Below are positions 1 through 8,700 of a DNA stretch of 17,173 bases, piece by piece (position 1 is the stretch's first letter; the number at the start of each line of letters is the position of its first letter). This stretch comes from JBJXGC01 sp046154545 (GTDB lineage: Bacteria; Chloroflexota; Dehalococcoidia; Tepidiformales; Tepidiformaceae). The notes under the pieces were generated by a model. The model had not been told where the DNA came from and made no database searches. It worked only from the letters and a program-made list of their open reading frames with translations. The stretch spans positions 1 through 17,173 of the forward strand of contig JBJXGC010000340.1 of NCBI GenBank assembly GCA_046154545.1, given 5' to 3'. The translations under genes were made by a program, and so were the position numbers.

Positions 1-266
1 TCGTAGTTGCCCTCGGATGTGAAGCGCCCGCGGCAGTCTTGCATGATGCTCACGTAGCCATGGCGTGCGAAGTACTGGTTCGAACCGTTCGGGTTGTCCA
101 TGGCGAACTGCTTGCCGTACGGCGTCCTGCTGATAAGGACTGGGAATCGGCCAGGCATATCGGGACGGGCAACGTCGGCGAAAAGCGTTACGCCATCGCG
201 CGTGACCATCGGGACATCCCGTTCGACAACGATGGGGAGTTGTTCGCGGACTCGGTGAATGATCAC
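1..266 (-). CDS. CocE/NonD family hydrolase (X-Pro dipeptidyl-peptidase S15-like), N-terminal part only
   Basis: The first 88 codons of a gene that leaves the window at its left edge. The translation contains VERDVPMVTRDGVTLFADV, then RPDMPGRFPVLISRTPYGK, then YFARHGYVSIMQDCRGRF. This series (a 'dVpMrDGv.L.aDv.rP' strand, the RTPYgK turn and the QDcRGRf segment) is characteristic of the N-terminal alpha/beta-hydrolase core of CocE/NonD and S15 peptidases, which are serine hydrolases acting on esters or prolyl peptides. The catalytic Ser, Asp and His lie beyond the edge, so substrate cannot be judged. I chose the GTG at 266-264 because a CAGGAGAAG ribosome-binding site sits just upstream. An in-frame ATG at 350 would add 28 unlike-family residues and has no visible binding site. 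It is divergent from the GMC dehydrogenase gene. Confidence 0.82.
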   Translation of the reverse strand, partial: MIIHRVREQLPIVVERDVPMVTRDGVTLFADVARPDMPGRFPVLISRTPYGKQFAMDNPNGSNQYFARHGYVSIMQDCRGRFTSEGNY

Positions 267-518
267 GTGCTTCTCCTGCAGGACGAGAATCCAATCGGCC
301 TGGTCGACGTTTTCAGCGCCTGGTGGACGGCGGCCCGAGCGATGTTGCATGGAGACGATCGCCCGCGTCCCGCAGAACACTGCGCGTTCGGCGCGTGAAC
401 CTCCCGGAAGTTGGCCGGCGCCAGCCTGACGCCGAAGTCTACGCCGAGGGGCTGCTCCCGGCGACGAAGATCACCCGATGGTGGCCCGCCAATCGCATCC
501 GGTGTAGCATCCCGCGCG

Positions 519-2123
519 ATGTCGGATGAACCGGTTGGCGTGTTGATCATCGGAGCAGGCGCGTCGGGCGCGGCCTTCGCCTGGAGCATCGCCGAGACCG
601 GGATGAGCGTCCTCTGCCTCGAGCAGGGACCCTGGGTGAAGCAAAGCGAATACCCGGGGAATGGGATGGACTGGGAGTCGCGCGCCCCGACCGAGTGGTC
701 GGCGAACCCGAACATCCGCAAGCGGCCGACGGACTACCCGGTGAACGACGAGGCCTCGGCCATCTCGCCGCTGATGTTCAACGGCGTTGGCGGCAGCACC
801 ATCCTCTGGACGGCGCACTTCCCCCGGTTCACGCCGCACGACTTCCGCGTCCGCAGCCTGGACGGCGTCGCCGCTGACTGGCCGATCTCGTACTACGACC
901 TGGAGCCATACTACGCCACGAACGACCGGATGATGGGCGTCTCCGGCCTGGCCGGCGACCCGGCCTACCCCTACCACGAACCGCCCCTGCCGATGCTGCC
1001 TTTCGGCAAGCTCGGCGAGACGCTGGCCGGCGGCTTCGAGAAACTCGGGTGGCACTGGTGGCCCTCCGATGCGGCGATCATCTCGCGGGAGTACGAGGGC
1101 CGGGGCGGTTGCATCAACCTCGGGACATGCGGCTCGGGCTGCGCGCAGGGCGCCAAGGCGAGCACCGATATCACCTACTGGCCGGTGGCGCAGCGGCGGG
1201 GCGTGCAAATCCGCACGGGCTGCCGGGTGAAGGAGATCACGCTCGGGCCCGACGGTCTTGCCGACGGCGTCCTGTACTACGACGAGACAGGGACGCTCCA
1301 GGAGCAAAAGGCCGAGATCGTCGTCGTCGCGTGCAACGGCGTAGGCACATCCCGGCTGCTGCTCAACTCGAAGAACGAGCGCTTTCCGGACGGACTGGCG
1401 AACAGCAGCGGCCAGGTTGGGAAGAACCTGATGTTCCACCCGGCGGCCTTCGTGACAGGCGTCTTCGACGAGGAGTTCCACGGGCGCCGCGGGCCCGTGA
1501 GCGCGACGCTCTGGAGCCACGAGTTCTATCACACCAACCGGTCGCGGGGGTTCGTGCGCGGGTTTTCGTTCGAAGCGGTGCGCGGCTTCGGCCCGGCCCA
1601 AACGGCGATGATGGGCATGGCCTACGGGCGCATCCCATGGGGCGCCGGCCACCACGAGGCCTACGCGAAGATGTTCGGTCACACGGCGACCTTCGTCTGC
1701 CTCACCGACGACCTGCCGGAAGAACACAACCGCGTGACGCTCGACCCCATGCTGAAGGATAGCAACGGCATCCCGGCGCCGAGGGTGAGCTACACGGTGG
1801 GCGAAAACACCAGGAAGATCCTCGCGTTCGCGGCCGAACGCGGGGACGAAGTGATGCGGGCCGCCGGCGCCCACGACATCATGATCGACCCCCAGATGAA
1901 GAACGCGGGCTGGCACCTGATGGGCACCGCCCGTATGGGCCGCGACCCCAGGACCTCCGTCGTGAACGAGTGGGGCCGCGCTCACGACGTCAAGAATCTG
2001 TTCGTCATCGACGGGAGCGTCTTCGTCACCGGGGCGGCCGTGAACCCGACCTCGACCATCCAGGCGATCGCGCTCTACATCGCGGCGAACGTCAAGAAGA
2101 ACCTCGCGAACCTGTTTGACTGA
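519..2123 (+). CDS. GMC-family FAD-dependent dehydrogenase with Fe-S-type Cys motif (glucose/gluconate dehydrogenase-like catalytic subunit)
   Basis: A 534-residue flavoprotein. The FAD-binding GAGASG lies at residues 12-17 with the ribose-binding acidic residue E35; GVGGSTILW (89-97) is the second GMC nucleotide-contact segment. The C-terminal GMC domain carries the catalytic pair H466 (GWHLMGTARMG) and N509 (AVNPTSTIQA). C198, C204 and C208 follow a C-x5-C-x3-C pattern matching the [3Fe-4S] ligands of FAD-dependent glucose dehydrogenase-type GMC enzymes; cluster binding here is inferred. Such enzymes oxidise an alcohol or sugar hydroxyl and pass electrons to a membrane acceptor. The ATG at 519 places the Rossmann fold eight residues from the N-terminus; the frame is open further upstream (ATG-like start near 411) but that stretch is Arg/Pro-rich and unlike the family. 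The binding site before 519 is weak. No signal peptide is visible. The small gene downstream overlaps its stop. Confidence 0.88.
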   Translation: MSDEPVGVLIIGAGASGAAFAWSIAETGMSVLCLEQGPWVKQSEYPGNGMDWESRAPTEWSANPNIRKRPTDYPVNDEASAISPLMFNGVGGSTILWTAHFPRFTPHDFRVRSLDGVAADWPISYYDLEPYYATNDRMMGVSGLAGDPAYPYHEPPLPMLPFGKLGETLAGGFEKLGWHWWPSDAAIISREYEGRGGCINLGTCGSGCAQGAKASTDITYWPVAQRRGVQIRTGCRVKEITLGPDGLADGVLYYDETGTLQEQKAEIVVVACNGVGTSRLLLNSKNERFPDGLANSSGQVGKNLMFHPAAFVTGVFDEEFHGRRGPVSATLWSHEFYHTNRSRGFVRGFSFEAVRGFGPAQTAMMGMAYGRIPWGAGHHEAYAKMFGHTATFVCLTDDLPEEHNRVTLDPMLKDSNGIPAPRVSYTVGENTRKILAFAAERGDEVMRAAGAHDIMIDPQMKNAGWHLMGTARMGRDPRTSVVNEWGRAHDVKNLFVIDGSVFVTGAAVNPTSTIQAIALYIAANVKKNLANLFD

Positions 2124-2577
2124 TCTGAGTGAACAATCAGCAGCCCTCGGCGATCCCGGCTTCTTGCGGGCCATGCTCAACCTGGTGATCCCGCCTGAGG
2201 GACGCATGCCCGGCGCCGGCGCGCTGGACCTCTGGCCGGCGATGGCCGGTCCACTTGGCCAGGACGCAGCGCTAACCGCTGCGCTCGACGCGGTCCGCGG
2301 GGCGGCCCTCGCGCGGGATCCCGGTGGGCTGGCCGCGCTTGCACCGGCTGCAGCGCTGGAGGTCGTCCAATCCGTGACGGCGGAACGTCCAGAGTTCATG
2401 CCGGCCCTCGCCCGCGTGACCGTGATGGCCTACTACCAGCAGCCGGCCGTGTTGATAGCGCTCGGCGAGCCGGCACGGCCCCCGTTCCCGGAGGGGTTTG
2501 AACTCGAGCCGATTTCGGCAGATTGGCTGGCGCTGCTGGAGCGGCGTGCCCAACGAGCGAAACCTCCAGGTGGTTGA
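2116..2577 (+). CDS. Gluconate 2-dehydrogenase subunit 3-like small protein
   Basis: A 153-residue protein read from a TTG at 2116, which overlaps the end of the dehydrogenase gene by eight bases, so it is probably translationally coupled. The opening FLRAMLNLVIPPEGRMPGAG resembles the start of the mature gluconate 2-dehydrogenase subunit 3 (Gluconate_2-dh3) family, where an 'LxAlxdxiiPpdg.mPGA' segment is usual. The middle is Ala/Leu helical, and the segment VMAYYQQPAVLIALGE matches the family's 'yYs.p.v...lG' end. Subunit 3 proteins usually pair with a GMC catalytic subunit and escort it through the Tat pathway. No Tat signal is present here, and at 153 residues it is at the short end for the family. 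Assignment rests on position and these motifs. The gene order (catalytic then small) is one of the known arrangements. Confidence 0.6.
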   Translation: MTDLSEQSAALGDPGFLRAMLNLVIPPEGRMPGAGALDLWPAMAGPLGQDAALTAALDAVRGAALARDPGGLAALAPAAALEVVQSVTAERPEFMPALARVTVMAYYQQPAVLIALGEPARPPFPEGFELEPISADWLALLERRAQRAKPPGG

Positions 2578-2855
2578 CCGCCCGAGGGTGCTGCCGAGAC
2601 GCCTCCTTGAGTGCGTTCCCGGCCGCGCTACTTGCATCGCGTGAGGTATCCCTCGCACTGGCTCGATGTGAACGCCATCGCGTAAGAATTCAGCGCTGAC
2701 GGTGACCCCGGCGGGTCCGCAACCCAGGCTGATACTGATGCTGATGCTGAACGATGGCTGGGGCGCGCCTATCGATACCACCATCAGCAGTTCGCTGATG
2801 AGATGATCAACGCAGTCATGAGGGGGCCGGTGCCAGTCGGGTCCTCTCGCCGGCC

Positions 2856-4613
2856 TCAGCCTGGCGTCGCAACCCCGTGGCGCAGCAGTTTGCCGGGGGT
2901 CGCGCCGGTGCAGTTGCCGTTTTCGAAGGTCACTTCACCGTTGACGATGGTCCAGTGGTAACCCTCGGCAGTCTGGATGCGCCGCCATTCGCCCGCGGGG
3001 AAGTCGTACGCGACAGCGCCGACCTCCACATCCTCGGGCAGGATCTTGAGCTCATCCAGGTTGTAGACAACGATGTCGGCGGGCGCCCCTTCGCGCAGGA
3101 AGCCACGGTCTTTGAACCCGGCGGCATGGGCGGGAAGGTAGGAGAGGCGATAGTGGGCTTCTTCCAGCGAGAGCACTTTCTCGTCCCGGACAAGCCAGGC
3201 CAGGAAGTCGGTGGTATACGAGCCGCCCGTGAAGAACTTCGTGTGGGCGCCGCCATCGGAGACACCGGGCACGCAGAACGGCGACGTGATCATCTCGGCC
3301 ATGTATTGGGCGTTGTAGCCGGGGTTTTGGCCGACGAACTCCACCCTGAGGCCACCCCTGACGGAGAGGTCGAGCATGGCGTCGAGGGCGTCCTTGCCTT
3401 CGCGAGCGGCAAGGTCTTTCACCGAGAGGCCGACGTAGTGCTCCAGCTCGTCCTTGTTTGCGCACTGGTCAACGGACTGGATGACGAGGTCCTCGATAGG
3501 GCCACCCACGTTGTTGACACGGCGCGCCTCGGCGATGGCGGCGTCTGTTTCAGCGCGGATGGCGGCCCGGCGGCCCGGGTCCGCGAGCTTGTGCATCTTC
3601 TCTTCGTAGGTACCGACCGTCGCCTCGTTCCATGCCGGGCTGGAATCGTAGAGGTTCCAGTGCTCCATCGTGAAGGCGAAGCCGGGGCGAAGGGTGACCG
3701 CCTGGCCGAACATCTTGAGGCCACGGTCGTTGCACTCCTGGAGCCACTGCAGGCGGCGCTGATGGAAACGCGGGTTGTCGTTATTGATCCCGACGAGGTT
3801 GTGGAGGATTGGCCGGCCAGAGATCTCAGCGATCCGCTCCTGCACTTCAAGGTCCATCTTGATGTTGCCGCTGAACGAGTTGTTGATCTGGACGAAGCCT
3901 TCGTCGCGGTCGCGCAGCACCTCGGCCAGGGCGTAGATATCGTCCTCGGCCATCATGTCGGTGACCATCGGCGTACCGTCGTAGTCGGCCTGGGCCGAGT
4001 TGGGGCCAAGCCGCTGGAGCGAGAATCCGCAGGCGCCGGCCTCCATCGCCTCGTTCAGAAGCCGCTTCATCTCCTTCTTCTCAGCCTCGGTGGCCGGCCG
4101 GTTCTTCGCGGCTTCGAGGCCCATCGCCCAGATCATCAAGGGCGAGACGGGCACGTAGCTCAGGCAGTTCACCCCCTTGGGGATGCGGTCGAGCGTGTCC
4201 ATCCACTCGGGGAAGGTGACCCAGTCCCAGAGCATCCCGGCCTTCATCGAGTCGAAGGGGATGGCCTCCGTCCGGGACATCGTCAGCATCGCCCGATCGC
4301 GTTCTTCGGGACGGACCGGGGCGAAGCCAAAGCCACAGTTCCCGAGGACCACGGACGTGACTCCATGCCAACCGGAGATGGTGCAGTACGGGTCCCACTG
4401 GATCTGCGCGTCGTAGTGGGTATGGAGGTCCACGAACCCGGGGGCGACGATCATCCCCGAAGCGTCCAGCACACGCTCGGCGTCCGCTTCAAGGAGACGG
4501 CCACCGATCTGGGCGATCCGGCCATCCTTGATGGCGACATCGGCCTTGAACTTCGGAAGGCGGGTGCCGTCAACGACGGTGCCGTTCTTGATAAGAATGT
4601 CGAACCTGGACAT
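2856..4613 (-). CDS. Amidohydrolase family 3 protein, D-aminoacylase (N-acyl-D-amino-acid deacylase)-like
   Basis: A 585-residue cytoplasmic metal-dependent hydrolase. The N-terminus (DILIKNGTVVDGT) and C-terminus (GAPADIVVYNLDEL, then TIVNGEVTFENG) form the split beta-sandwich of amidohydrolases around a TIM barrel. Metal and catalytic residues are visible: H64 and H66 in DLHTHYDAQ, C93 in GNCGFG (the Cys ligand typical of D-aminoacylases), H271 in RPILHNLVG, and D453 in SDGGAH. Family members remove acyl groups from N-acyl-D-amino acids. At 585 residues it is longer than classical D-aminoacylase (about 480-500) and resembles the broad group annotated simply as amidohydrolase, so the exact substrate is uncertain. 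The ATG at 4613 has a good GAGGTGA site seven bases upstream. It lies about 210 bases downstream of the peptide importer genes on the same strand, with a TTGACA box of its own in the gap. Confidence 0.87.
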   Translation of the reverse strand: MSRFDILIKNGTVVDGTRLPKFKADVAIKDGRIAQIGGRLLEADAERVLDASGMIVAPGFVDLHTHYDAQIQWDPYCTISGWHGVTSVVLGNCGFGFAPVRPEERDRAMLTMSRTEAIPFDSMKAGMLWDWVTFPEWMDTLDRIPKGVNCLSYVPVSPLMIWAMGLEAAKNRPATEAEKKEMKRLLNEAMEAGACGFSLQRLGPNSAQADYDGTPMVTDMMAEDDIYALAEVLRDRDEGFVQINNSFSGNIKMDLEVQERIAEISGRPILHNLVGINNDNPRFHQRRLQWLQECNDRGLKMFGQAVTLRPGFAFTMEHWNLYDSSPAWNEATVGTYEEKMHKLADPGRRAAIRAETDAAIAEARRVNNVGGPIEDLVIQSVDQCANKDELEHYVGLSVKDLAAREGKDALDAMLDLSVRGGLRVEFVGQNPGYNAQYMAEMITSPFCVPGVSDGGAHTKFFTGGSYTTDFLAWLVRDEKVLSLEEAHYRLSYLPAHAAGFKDRGFLREGAPADIVVYNLDELKILPEDVEVGAVAYDFPAGEWRRIQTAEGYHWTIVNGEVTFENGNCTGATPGKLLRHGVATPG

Positions 4614-4663
4614 GGCGTCTTCACCTCAGGGGGAATCACCGGGCGCACGGGCACCGTGGGGAC

Positions 4664-4692
4664 GGCTTACGCCGAATGCAGTGCGCTGTCAA
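4664..4692 (-). promoter_or_regulatory. Possible promoter of the amidohydrolase gene
   Basis: On the minus strand a perfect TTGACA occupies 4692-4687. Seventeen bases further on is TAAGCC (4669-4664), which matches the -10 consensus only in its first two bases. The start codon follows about 50 bases later. The -35 match is strong and well placed; the -10 match is poor, so this is tentative. The same TTGACAG core occurs upstream of the solute-binding protein gene and of the BTAD regulator gene. Confidence 0.35.
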
Positions 4693-4821
4693 GACACTTC
4701 CCTGGCGCGCCCGGCAAGGCCGCGCCCTGCCGGGGCGAGCGGGCAGACGAGATGAGCGCCATATGGTGCCGCTGGCCTGATATGGGATCAATGGTGCGGC
4801 TGAGGGCGGCGCCGCTGCGGC

Positions 4822-5874
4822 TCAGGCCGACGGCGGAGTGTCAGGGCGCGCGCCCCCGTGGAGTTGGTCCGCAAGGAAGCAGGCCGCGCCGTGGTCGGGC
4901 GCGACGGGGTCGAGCGGCGGCTGCTCCGTCTTGCATCGGTCAAAGGCAAGCGGGCAGCGGGGGTGGAAGCGGCAGCCAGAGGGTGGGTTCAGCGGGCTCG
5001 GGACCTCACCGCCGAGGATGACCTCCGACTTGCGGTCCCGGGGGTTGATCGGTAGCGACGCGGAGAGGAGAGCCTGCGTGTAGGGGTGGGCCGGGCGCGA
5101 GTAAAGCTCGATCGTCTCGCCTACCTCGACCACCTGCCCGAGGTACATCACGGCCACCCGGTCCGCCATGTGGTAGACGCTTGCCAGGTCGTGGGCGATG
5201 AAGACATAGGCCAGGTTGAACGCGTCCTGGACGTCTTTCAGGAGGTTGATGATCTGCGCCCGGATGGAAACATCGAGGGCCGAGATCGGTTCGTCGAGGA
5301 TCAGGAGATCGGGGTTCACCGAGAGAGCGCGCGCGATTGCGATACGCTGGCGTTGGCCACCGCTGAACTCATGCGGGTAGAGGTCGGCGGCGTTCGCGGG
5401 AAGGCCGACCAGGCGCAGCAGCTCCTGGGTCGCGACGCGGCGCTTACCGCGGGGCGTTCCTCTGACGATGGCATCTGGCTCGGTCACGATGGTAGAGACC
5501 CGGTGGCGCGGGTTGAGCGAGCTGAAGGGGTCCTGGAACACCGCCCCAACGGAATGGGTAAGGGCTGCTCGTTCGCTGTGCGACATGTCGTCGAGCGCCC
5601 TGCCACCGAAGCGCAGGTGTCCGGAAGTGAGCGGGATATCGCGGAGGATCAGGCGGGCGAGCGTGGTCTTGCCGCAACCCGACTCCCCGACGACGCCAAG
5701 CGTCTGCCCGGCGCCGATGGAGAGCGAGACATCGTCCACAGCCCGGACCACGGCCGCCTTGCGGGAGAGGATTCCTCCGGTCCGCACGCGGAAGTGACGG
5801 GACACGGCCTCGAGTTCCACGACCGGGGCGCCGGCCGCCCCGGCTCTGGTCGAGCTGTTGGCCGGCGCCGTCAC
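4822..5874 (-). CDS. Peptide ABC importer ATP-binding protein, OppF/DppF type
   Basis: A 350-residue ATPase that drives solute uptake from the cytoplasmic face, paired with the ATPase encoded just upstream. Walker A is GESGCGKT (63-70), the Q-loop glutamine is Q114 in VFQDP, the signature is FSGGQ (170-174), Walker B is LLILDEP (190-196) and the switch histidine is H228. The C-terminal oligopeptide/dipeptide extension has C301, C307, C314 and C332, the Cys set that binds a [4Fe-4S] cluster in some DppD/DppF proteins; binding here is inferred. The GTG at 5874 overlaps the preceding gene's stop as GTGA and has GAGGGG just upstream. The frame is open beyond it, but that part is Arg-rich and unlike the family. 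It is the last gene of the importer operon. Confidence 0.9.
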   Translation of the reverse strand: MTAPANSSTRAGAAGAPVVELEAVSRHFRVRTGGILSRKAAVVRAVDDVSLSIGAGQTLGVVGESGCGKTTLARLILRDIPLTSGHLRFGGRALDDMSHSERAALTHSVGAVFQDPFSSLNPRHRVSTIVTEPDAIVRGTPRGKRRVATQELLRLVGLPANAADLYPHEFSGGQRQRIAIARALSVNPDLLILDEPISALDVSIRAQIINLLKDVQDAFNLAYVFIAHDLASVYHMADRVAVMYLGQVVEVGETIELYSRPAHPYTQALLSASLPINPRDRKSEVILGGEVPSPLNPPSGCRFHPRCPLAFDRCKTEQPPLDPVAPDHGAACFLADQLHGGARPDTPPSA

Positions 5875-6884
5875 GATGTCCCCTCGGGCTGCGGAACGCC
5901 GCCTTCGACGGCCCAACAGGCGACGATATGTCCCTCGCTCAGGGTCGTGATGGGCGGGTACTCTCTGTCGCAAATCTCCATCCGGGAAGTACAGCGGGGG
6001 GCGAACGGACATCCCGGGGGAATGCGCCGGACATCAGGCGGCTGGCCATCGATGGAGAGCATCCGGTCGTTCTTGATCCCGACCTTCGGGATCGAGGCGA
6101 GGAGGCCGACGCTGTATGGGTGGGCGGGCCGCTCGAAGATCTCCGCCACCGGCGCCAGTTCGACGATGCGGCCGGCGTACATGACCGCCACCCGGTCGCA
6201 GGCCCGGGCGACGATGCCGAAGTCATGGGTTACCAGGATCATGCTCAGCCCACTCTCCTCCTGGAGGTCGCGGAGGAGGCGAAGGATCTGGGCCTGGACG
6301 GTGACATCGAGCGCCGTCGTCGGTTCGTCGGCGATGAGCAGCTGAGGCTGGCAACCGAGGGCAAGCGCGGCCACCACGCGCTGGCGCATGCCACCGCTCA
6401 TCTCGTGTGGGAACTGCTGGGCCCGTATTTCGGGGGCCGGGATGCGCACCCGCCGGAGCATGGCCACCACCCGCTCGCGGACATTGCCGCGCGTGGCCCG
6501 GTGGTGGGCGAGCATCGGCTCACCGACCTGGTCGGCGACGCGAAACAGCGGGTCGAGCGAAGTAAGTGGGTCCTGCGTGATGTAGGCCACGCGGCTTCCC
6601 CGGATCCTGGCCATCTCGTCGTCCGAAAGCTTGAGGACATCCTGGCCTTCAAGGAGCACTTCACCAGCCACGATCCGGCCCGCCGGTCCAGGGACGAGGC
6701 GGACGACCGAAAGACAGGTGACTGACTTCCCGCTGCCCGATTCACCCACGAGACCGAGGGTCTCGCCCGGGTAGACGTCGAAGGAGACACCGTCGACCGC
6801 CTTCGCCACGCCCTCCTGGGAGGCGAAGTGGGTTCGCAATCCGCGGACGCTGAGGAGCGGCGTGGCGCCGTTGGCCGCGCTCAA
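5871..6884 (-). CDS. Peptide ABC importer ATP-binding protein, OppD/DppD type
   Basis: A 337-residue ATPase. Walker A is GESGSGKS (47-54), the Q-loop is ITQDP around residue 104, the signature is MSGGM (162-166), Walker B is LLIADEP (182-188) and the switch histidine is H220. MSGGM and the ADEPTTALD sequence are typical of the D-type ATPase, in contrast to the F-type SGGQ/LDEP of its partner. The C-terminal extension carries C292, C298, C305 and C323 with the same spacing pattern as in the partner. The TTG at 6884 forms a TTGA overlap with the stop of the permease gene upstream. Starting there places the first beta strand (LLSVRGLRTHF) near residue 10 as expected, although the frame is open for another 225 codons of non-homologous sequence. 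Confidence 0.9.
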   Translation of the reverse strand: MSAANGATPLLSVRGLRTHFASQEGVAKAVDGVSFDVYPGETLGLVGESGSGKSVTCLSVVRLVPGPAGRIVAGEVLLEGQDVLKLSDDEMARIRGSRVAYITQDPLTSLDPLFRVADQVGEPMLAHHRATRGNVRERVVAMLRRVRIPAPEIRAQQFPHEMSGGMRQRVVAALALGCQPQLLIADEPTTALDVTVQAQILRLLRDLQEESGLSMILVTHDFGIVARACDRVAVMYAGRIVELAPVAEIFERPAHPYSVGLLASIPKVGIKNDRMLSIDGQPPDVRRIPPGCPFAPRCTSRMEICDREYPPITTLSEGHIVACWAVEGGVPQPEGTS

Positions 6885-7774
6885 AGCTGGCGGAACCGCG
6901 GGTCGAGGCGTACGCGCAGCCAGTCGCCGAGGAGGTTGACGGCAAGCACCGTGAGCATAATGACAACGCCGGGCACCACGGCGACCCAGTACGAGGTGGT
7001 CAGGTGGGCGCGGCCATCGTTGAGCATGCTCCCCCAACTCGGGTTGGGGGGCGGCACGCCAAGACCGAGAAAACTCAGGGCGGACTCGGTCAGGATGGTG
7101 GTACCGAGTTGGAGCGTCGCCAGGACGATGAGGGTGTTCGTGATGTTGGGGAGGATATGGAGGACCATGATCCGCGGCGGCCGGGCCCCATTGATGCGCG
7201 CCAGGCGGACGAAGTCGGCGTTGCGTATGCGTAAGACTTCGCCCCGGAGGACACGGGCGTACTGGGCCCAACCCATGACGATCAGGATGATGACCAGGTT
7301 CTGGACGCTCGCCCCCACGGCCCCGACCACGGCGATCGCGACCAGCAGGAACGGCATCGAGAGCAGCACATCCGTGAGGCGAGAGAGGACCTGGTCGACC
7401 CATCCGCCGAAGTAACCCGAAAGCAGCGCGATCACCACGCCAATCGTCCCGGCGCCGATGACGACGCCAAAGCCGATGAGGATGCTGACCCGCGCCCCGC
7501 CGATCAGCCGGCTGAGGATGTCGCGGCCCTGGTGGTCGGTGCCAAGCGGGTGCGTCCAATCCCCACCGCTATAGACCGGCTCCCTGAGGGCGAGCGCGAG
7601 GTCACCTTCCGTCGGGTCGTGTGGTTCCACCCAGGGCGCCAGCACGCCGCAGACAAAGACGATGACGAGGATCGCCACGGGCACGACCGGCAAGTCACGC
7701 AGAAATCGCCTGGCGAAACGCGCCTTTCGCGACGGCCCGACCGGGACCTCGGCGACCATCTGGATTGCGGTCAT
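6881..7774 (-). CDS. Peptide ABC importer permease, OppC/DppC type
   Basis: A 297-residue inner-membrane subunit. After a short cytoplasmic basic segment (SRKARFARRFLRD) comes a first membrane span near residues 28-48 (VVPVAILVIVFVCGVLAPW), then the C-subunit hallmark THPLGTDHQGRDILSRLIGGAR (split here by its GTD and GRD motifs), which is the OppC_N/DppC signature. Several further hydrophobic spans follow, with an ATPase-contact EAA-like loop (FVRLARINGARPPRIMVLH) and the conserved ESALSFLGLGVPPPNPSWG region near the C-terminus. The ATG at 7774 overlaps the stop of the partner permease gene as ATGA, which fixes the start. It forms a heterodimeric channel with that partner. Confidence 0.92.
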   Translation of the reverse strand: MTAIQMVAEVPVGPSRKARFARRFLRDLPVVPVAILVIVFVCGVLAPWVEPHDPTEGDLALALREPVYSGGDWTHPLGTDHQGRDILSRLIGGARVSILIGFGVVIGAGTIGVVIALLSGYFGGWVDQVLSRLTDVLLSMPFLLVAIAVVGAVGASVQNLVIILIVMGWAQYARVLRGEVLRIRNADFVRLARINGARPPRIMVLHILPNITNTLIVLATLQLGTTILTESALSFLGLGVPPPNPSWGSMLNDGRAHLTTSYWVAVVPGVVIMLTVLAVNLLGDWLRVRLDPRFRQL

Positions 7775-8700
7775 GCGCGGCCGTACCGGATGCGGGGATC
7801 GACCCACGCGTACACGAGGTCCACGAATAACGTCGTCAGCACGACCAACGACGACGTGAGGAGGACAACCGTCTGGACCATCGGGTAATCGCGCGAGCGG
7901 ATCGCCTGGATCGAAAGCTGGCCGATGCCCGGCCACGCGAAGATCGTTTCGATCACCACGGAGCCGGAGATGAAGAAGACGAACTGCAGCGAGGAGAGCG
8001 TGAGCACAGGAATGGCGGCGTTCTTGAGCGCGTGGCGCCAGATAATCCGGCGCTCGGGCACGCCGTTCAGGCGCGCCAGCTTGATATGGTCCCGGTCGAG
8101 GACTTCGAGCATGGCCGAGCGCGTCAGACGGGCGAGGGCGGCGATCGAGAACCAGGAGAGGCTGAGGGCCGGCATCAGATAGTACTTGAAGCCCCCGGGC
8201 CCGCTCGTTGGCAGCCAGCCAAGCTTCACGGACAGGAAGAAGATGAGCAGGATGGCGACAAAGAAACTGGGCGCAGCCTGCCCCATGAGGGCGAAGCCGG
8301 TCGCGGCACGGTCCCAAATGGAGCCGGGGCGGAGGGCCGAGGTGACCCCGATCGGAATGGCCACGACCACAGAAAAAGCAAACGCCACGGCCGCCAGGCG
8401 GAGGGTGAACGGAAACTTATCCCCGTACAGTTCCAGTGTCGGCCGCTTGAAGACGATGGACTCACCGAAGTCGCCCTGGAGCATGTTCCCTACCCAGATG
8501 CCGTACTGCTCGGGGTAGGACTTATCGAGCCCGAGATCGTGCCTGGCCTTCTCGAACAGCTCGGGGTTCCGGGCCGTCTCTGGCGAAATCAGCGTGCTCG
8601 CGACATCGCCGCTGAGGCGGGCCAGGGCGAACACGATAATGCTGACTCCGACGACCGTGACCATCGCAAATCCGAGCCGGATCACGACGTAACGTGCCAT
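7771..8700 (-). CDS. Peptide ABC importer permease, OppB/DppB type
   Basis: A 309-residue inner-membrane subunit and the first gene of the importer operon. It begins MARYVVIRLGFAMVTVVGVS, the usual B-subunit start of a basic residue pair followed by the first span. The large periplasmic loop holds the family's 'L.pe.a......r..lGLd.p...qY..w......GDfG.S' pattern (for example LGLDKSYPEQYGIW and GDFGES). Later come APSFFVAILLIFFLSV, the EAA-like loop ARLNGVPERRIIWRHALKNA and the C-terminal AWPGIGQLSIQAIRSRDYP. The ATG at 8700 has GAGGG five bases upstream. A 39-residue upstream extension of the frame is Arg/Pro-rich and rejected. Confidence 0.92.
   Translation of the reverse strand: MARYVVIRLGFAMVTVVGVSIIVFALARLSGDVASTLISPETARNPELFEKARHDLGLDKSYPEQYGIWVGNMLQGDFGESIVFKRPTLELYGDKFPFTLRLAAVAFAFSVVVAIPIGVTSALRPGSIWDRAATGFALMGQAAPSFFVAILLIFFLSVKLGWLPTSGPGGFKYYLMPALSLSWFSIAALARLTRSAMLEVLDRDHIKLARLNGVPERRIIWRHALKNAAIPVLTLSSLQFVFFISGSVVIETIFAWPGIGQLSIQAIRSRDYPMVQTVVLLTSSLVVLTTLFVDLVYAWVDPRIRYGRA

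Noticed and set aside
263..721. 152-codon minus-strand frame between the hydrolase and dehydrogenase genes
   Set aside because: Different frame from the hydrolase, overlaps the dehydrogenase start, and shows no motif.
471..2399. 642-codon open frame on the minus strand
   Set aside because: Antisense to the GMC dehydrogenase; low-complexity Arg/Ala/Val/Gly-rich translation with no domain, as expected opposite a GC-rich gene.
2578..2855. CTGATACTGATGCTGATGCTGA-like triplet-pair repeat and a GGCCGG/CCGGCC pair as terminator between convergent genes
   Set aside because: The repeat is very short, and the 6-bp stem has a loop of about 20 bases and no T-run; too weak to call.
2877..5021. 714-codon open frame on the plus strand
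   Set aside because: Lies opposite the amidohydrolase and the end of the OppF-type gene, both with clear catalytic motifs; the translation has no recognisable family.
5086..6345. 419-codon plus-strand frame across the two ATPase genes
   Set aside because: Antisense shadow; both ATPases have full motif sets on the minus strand.
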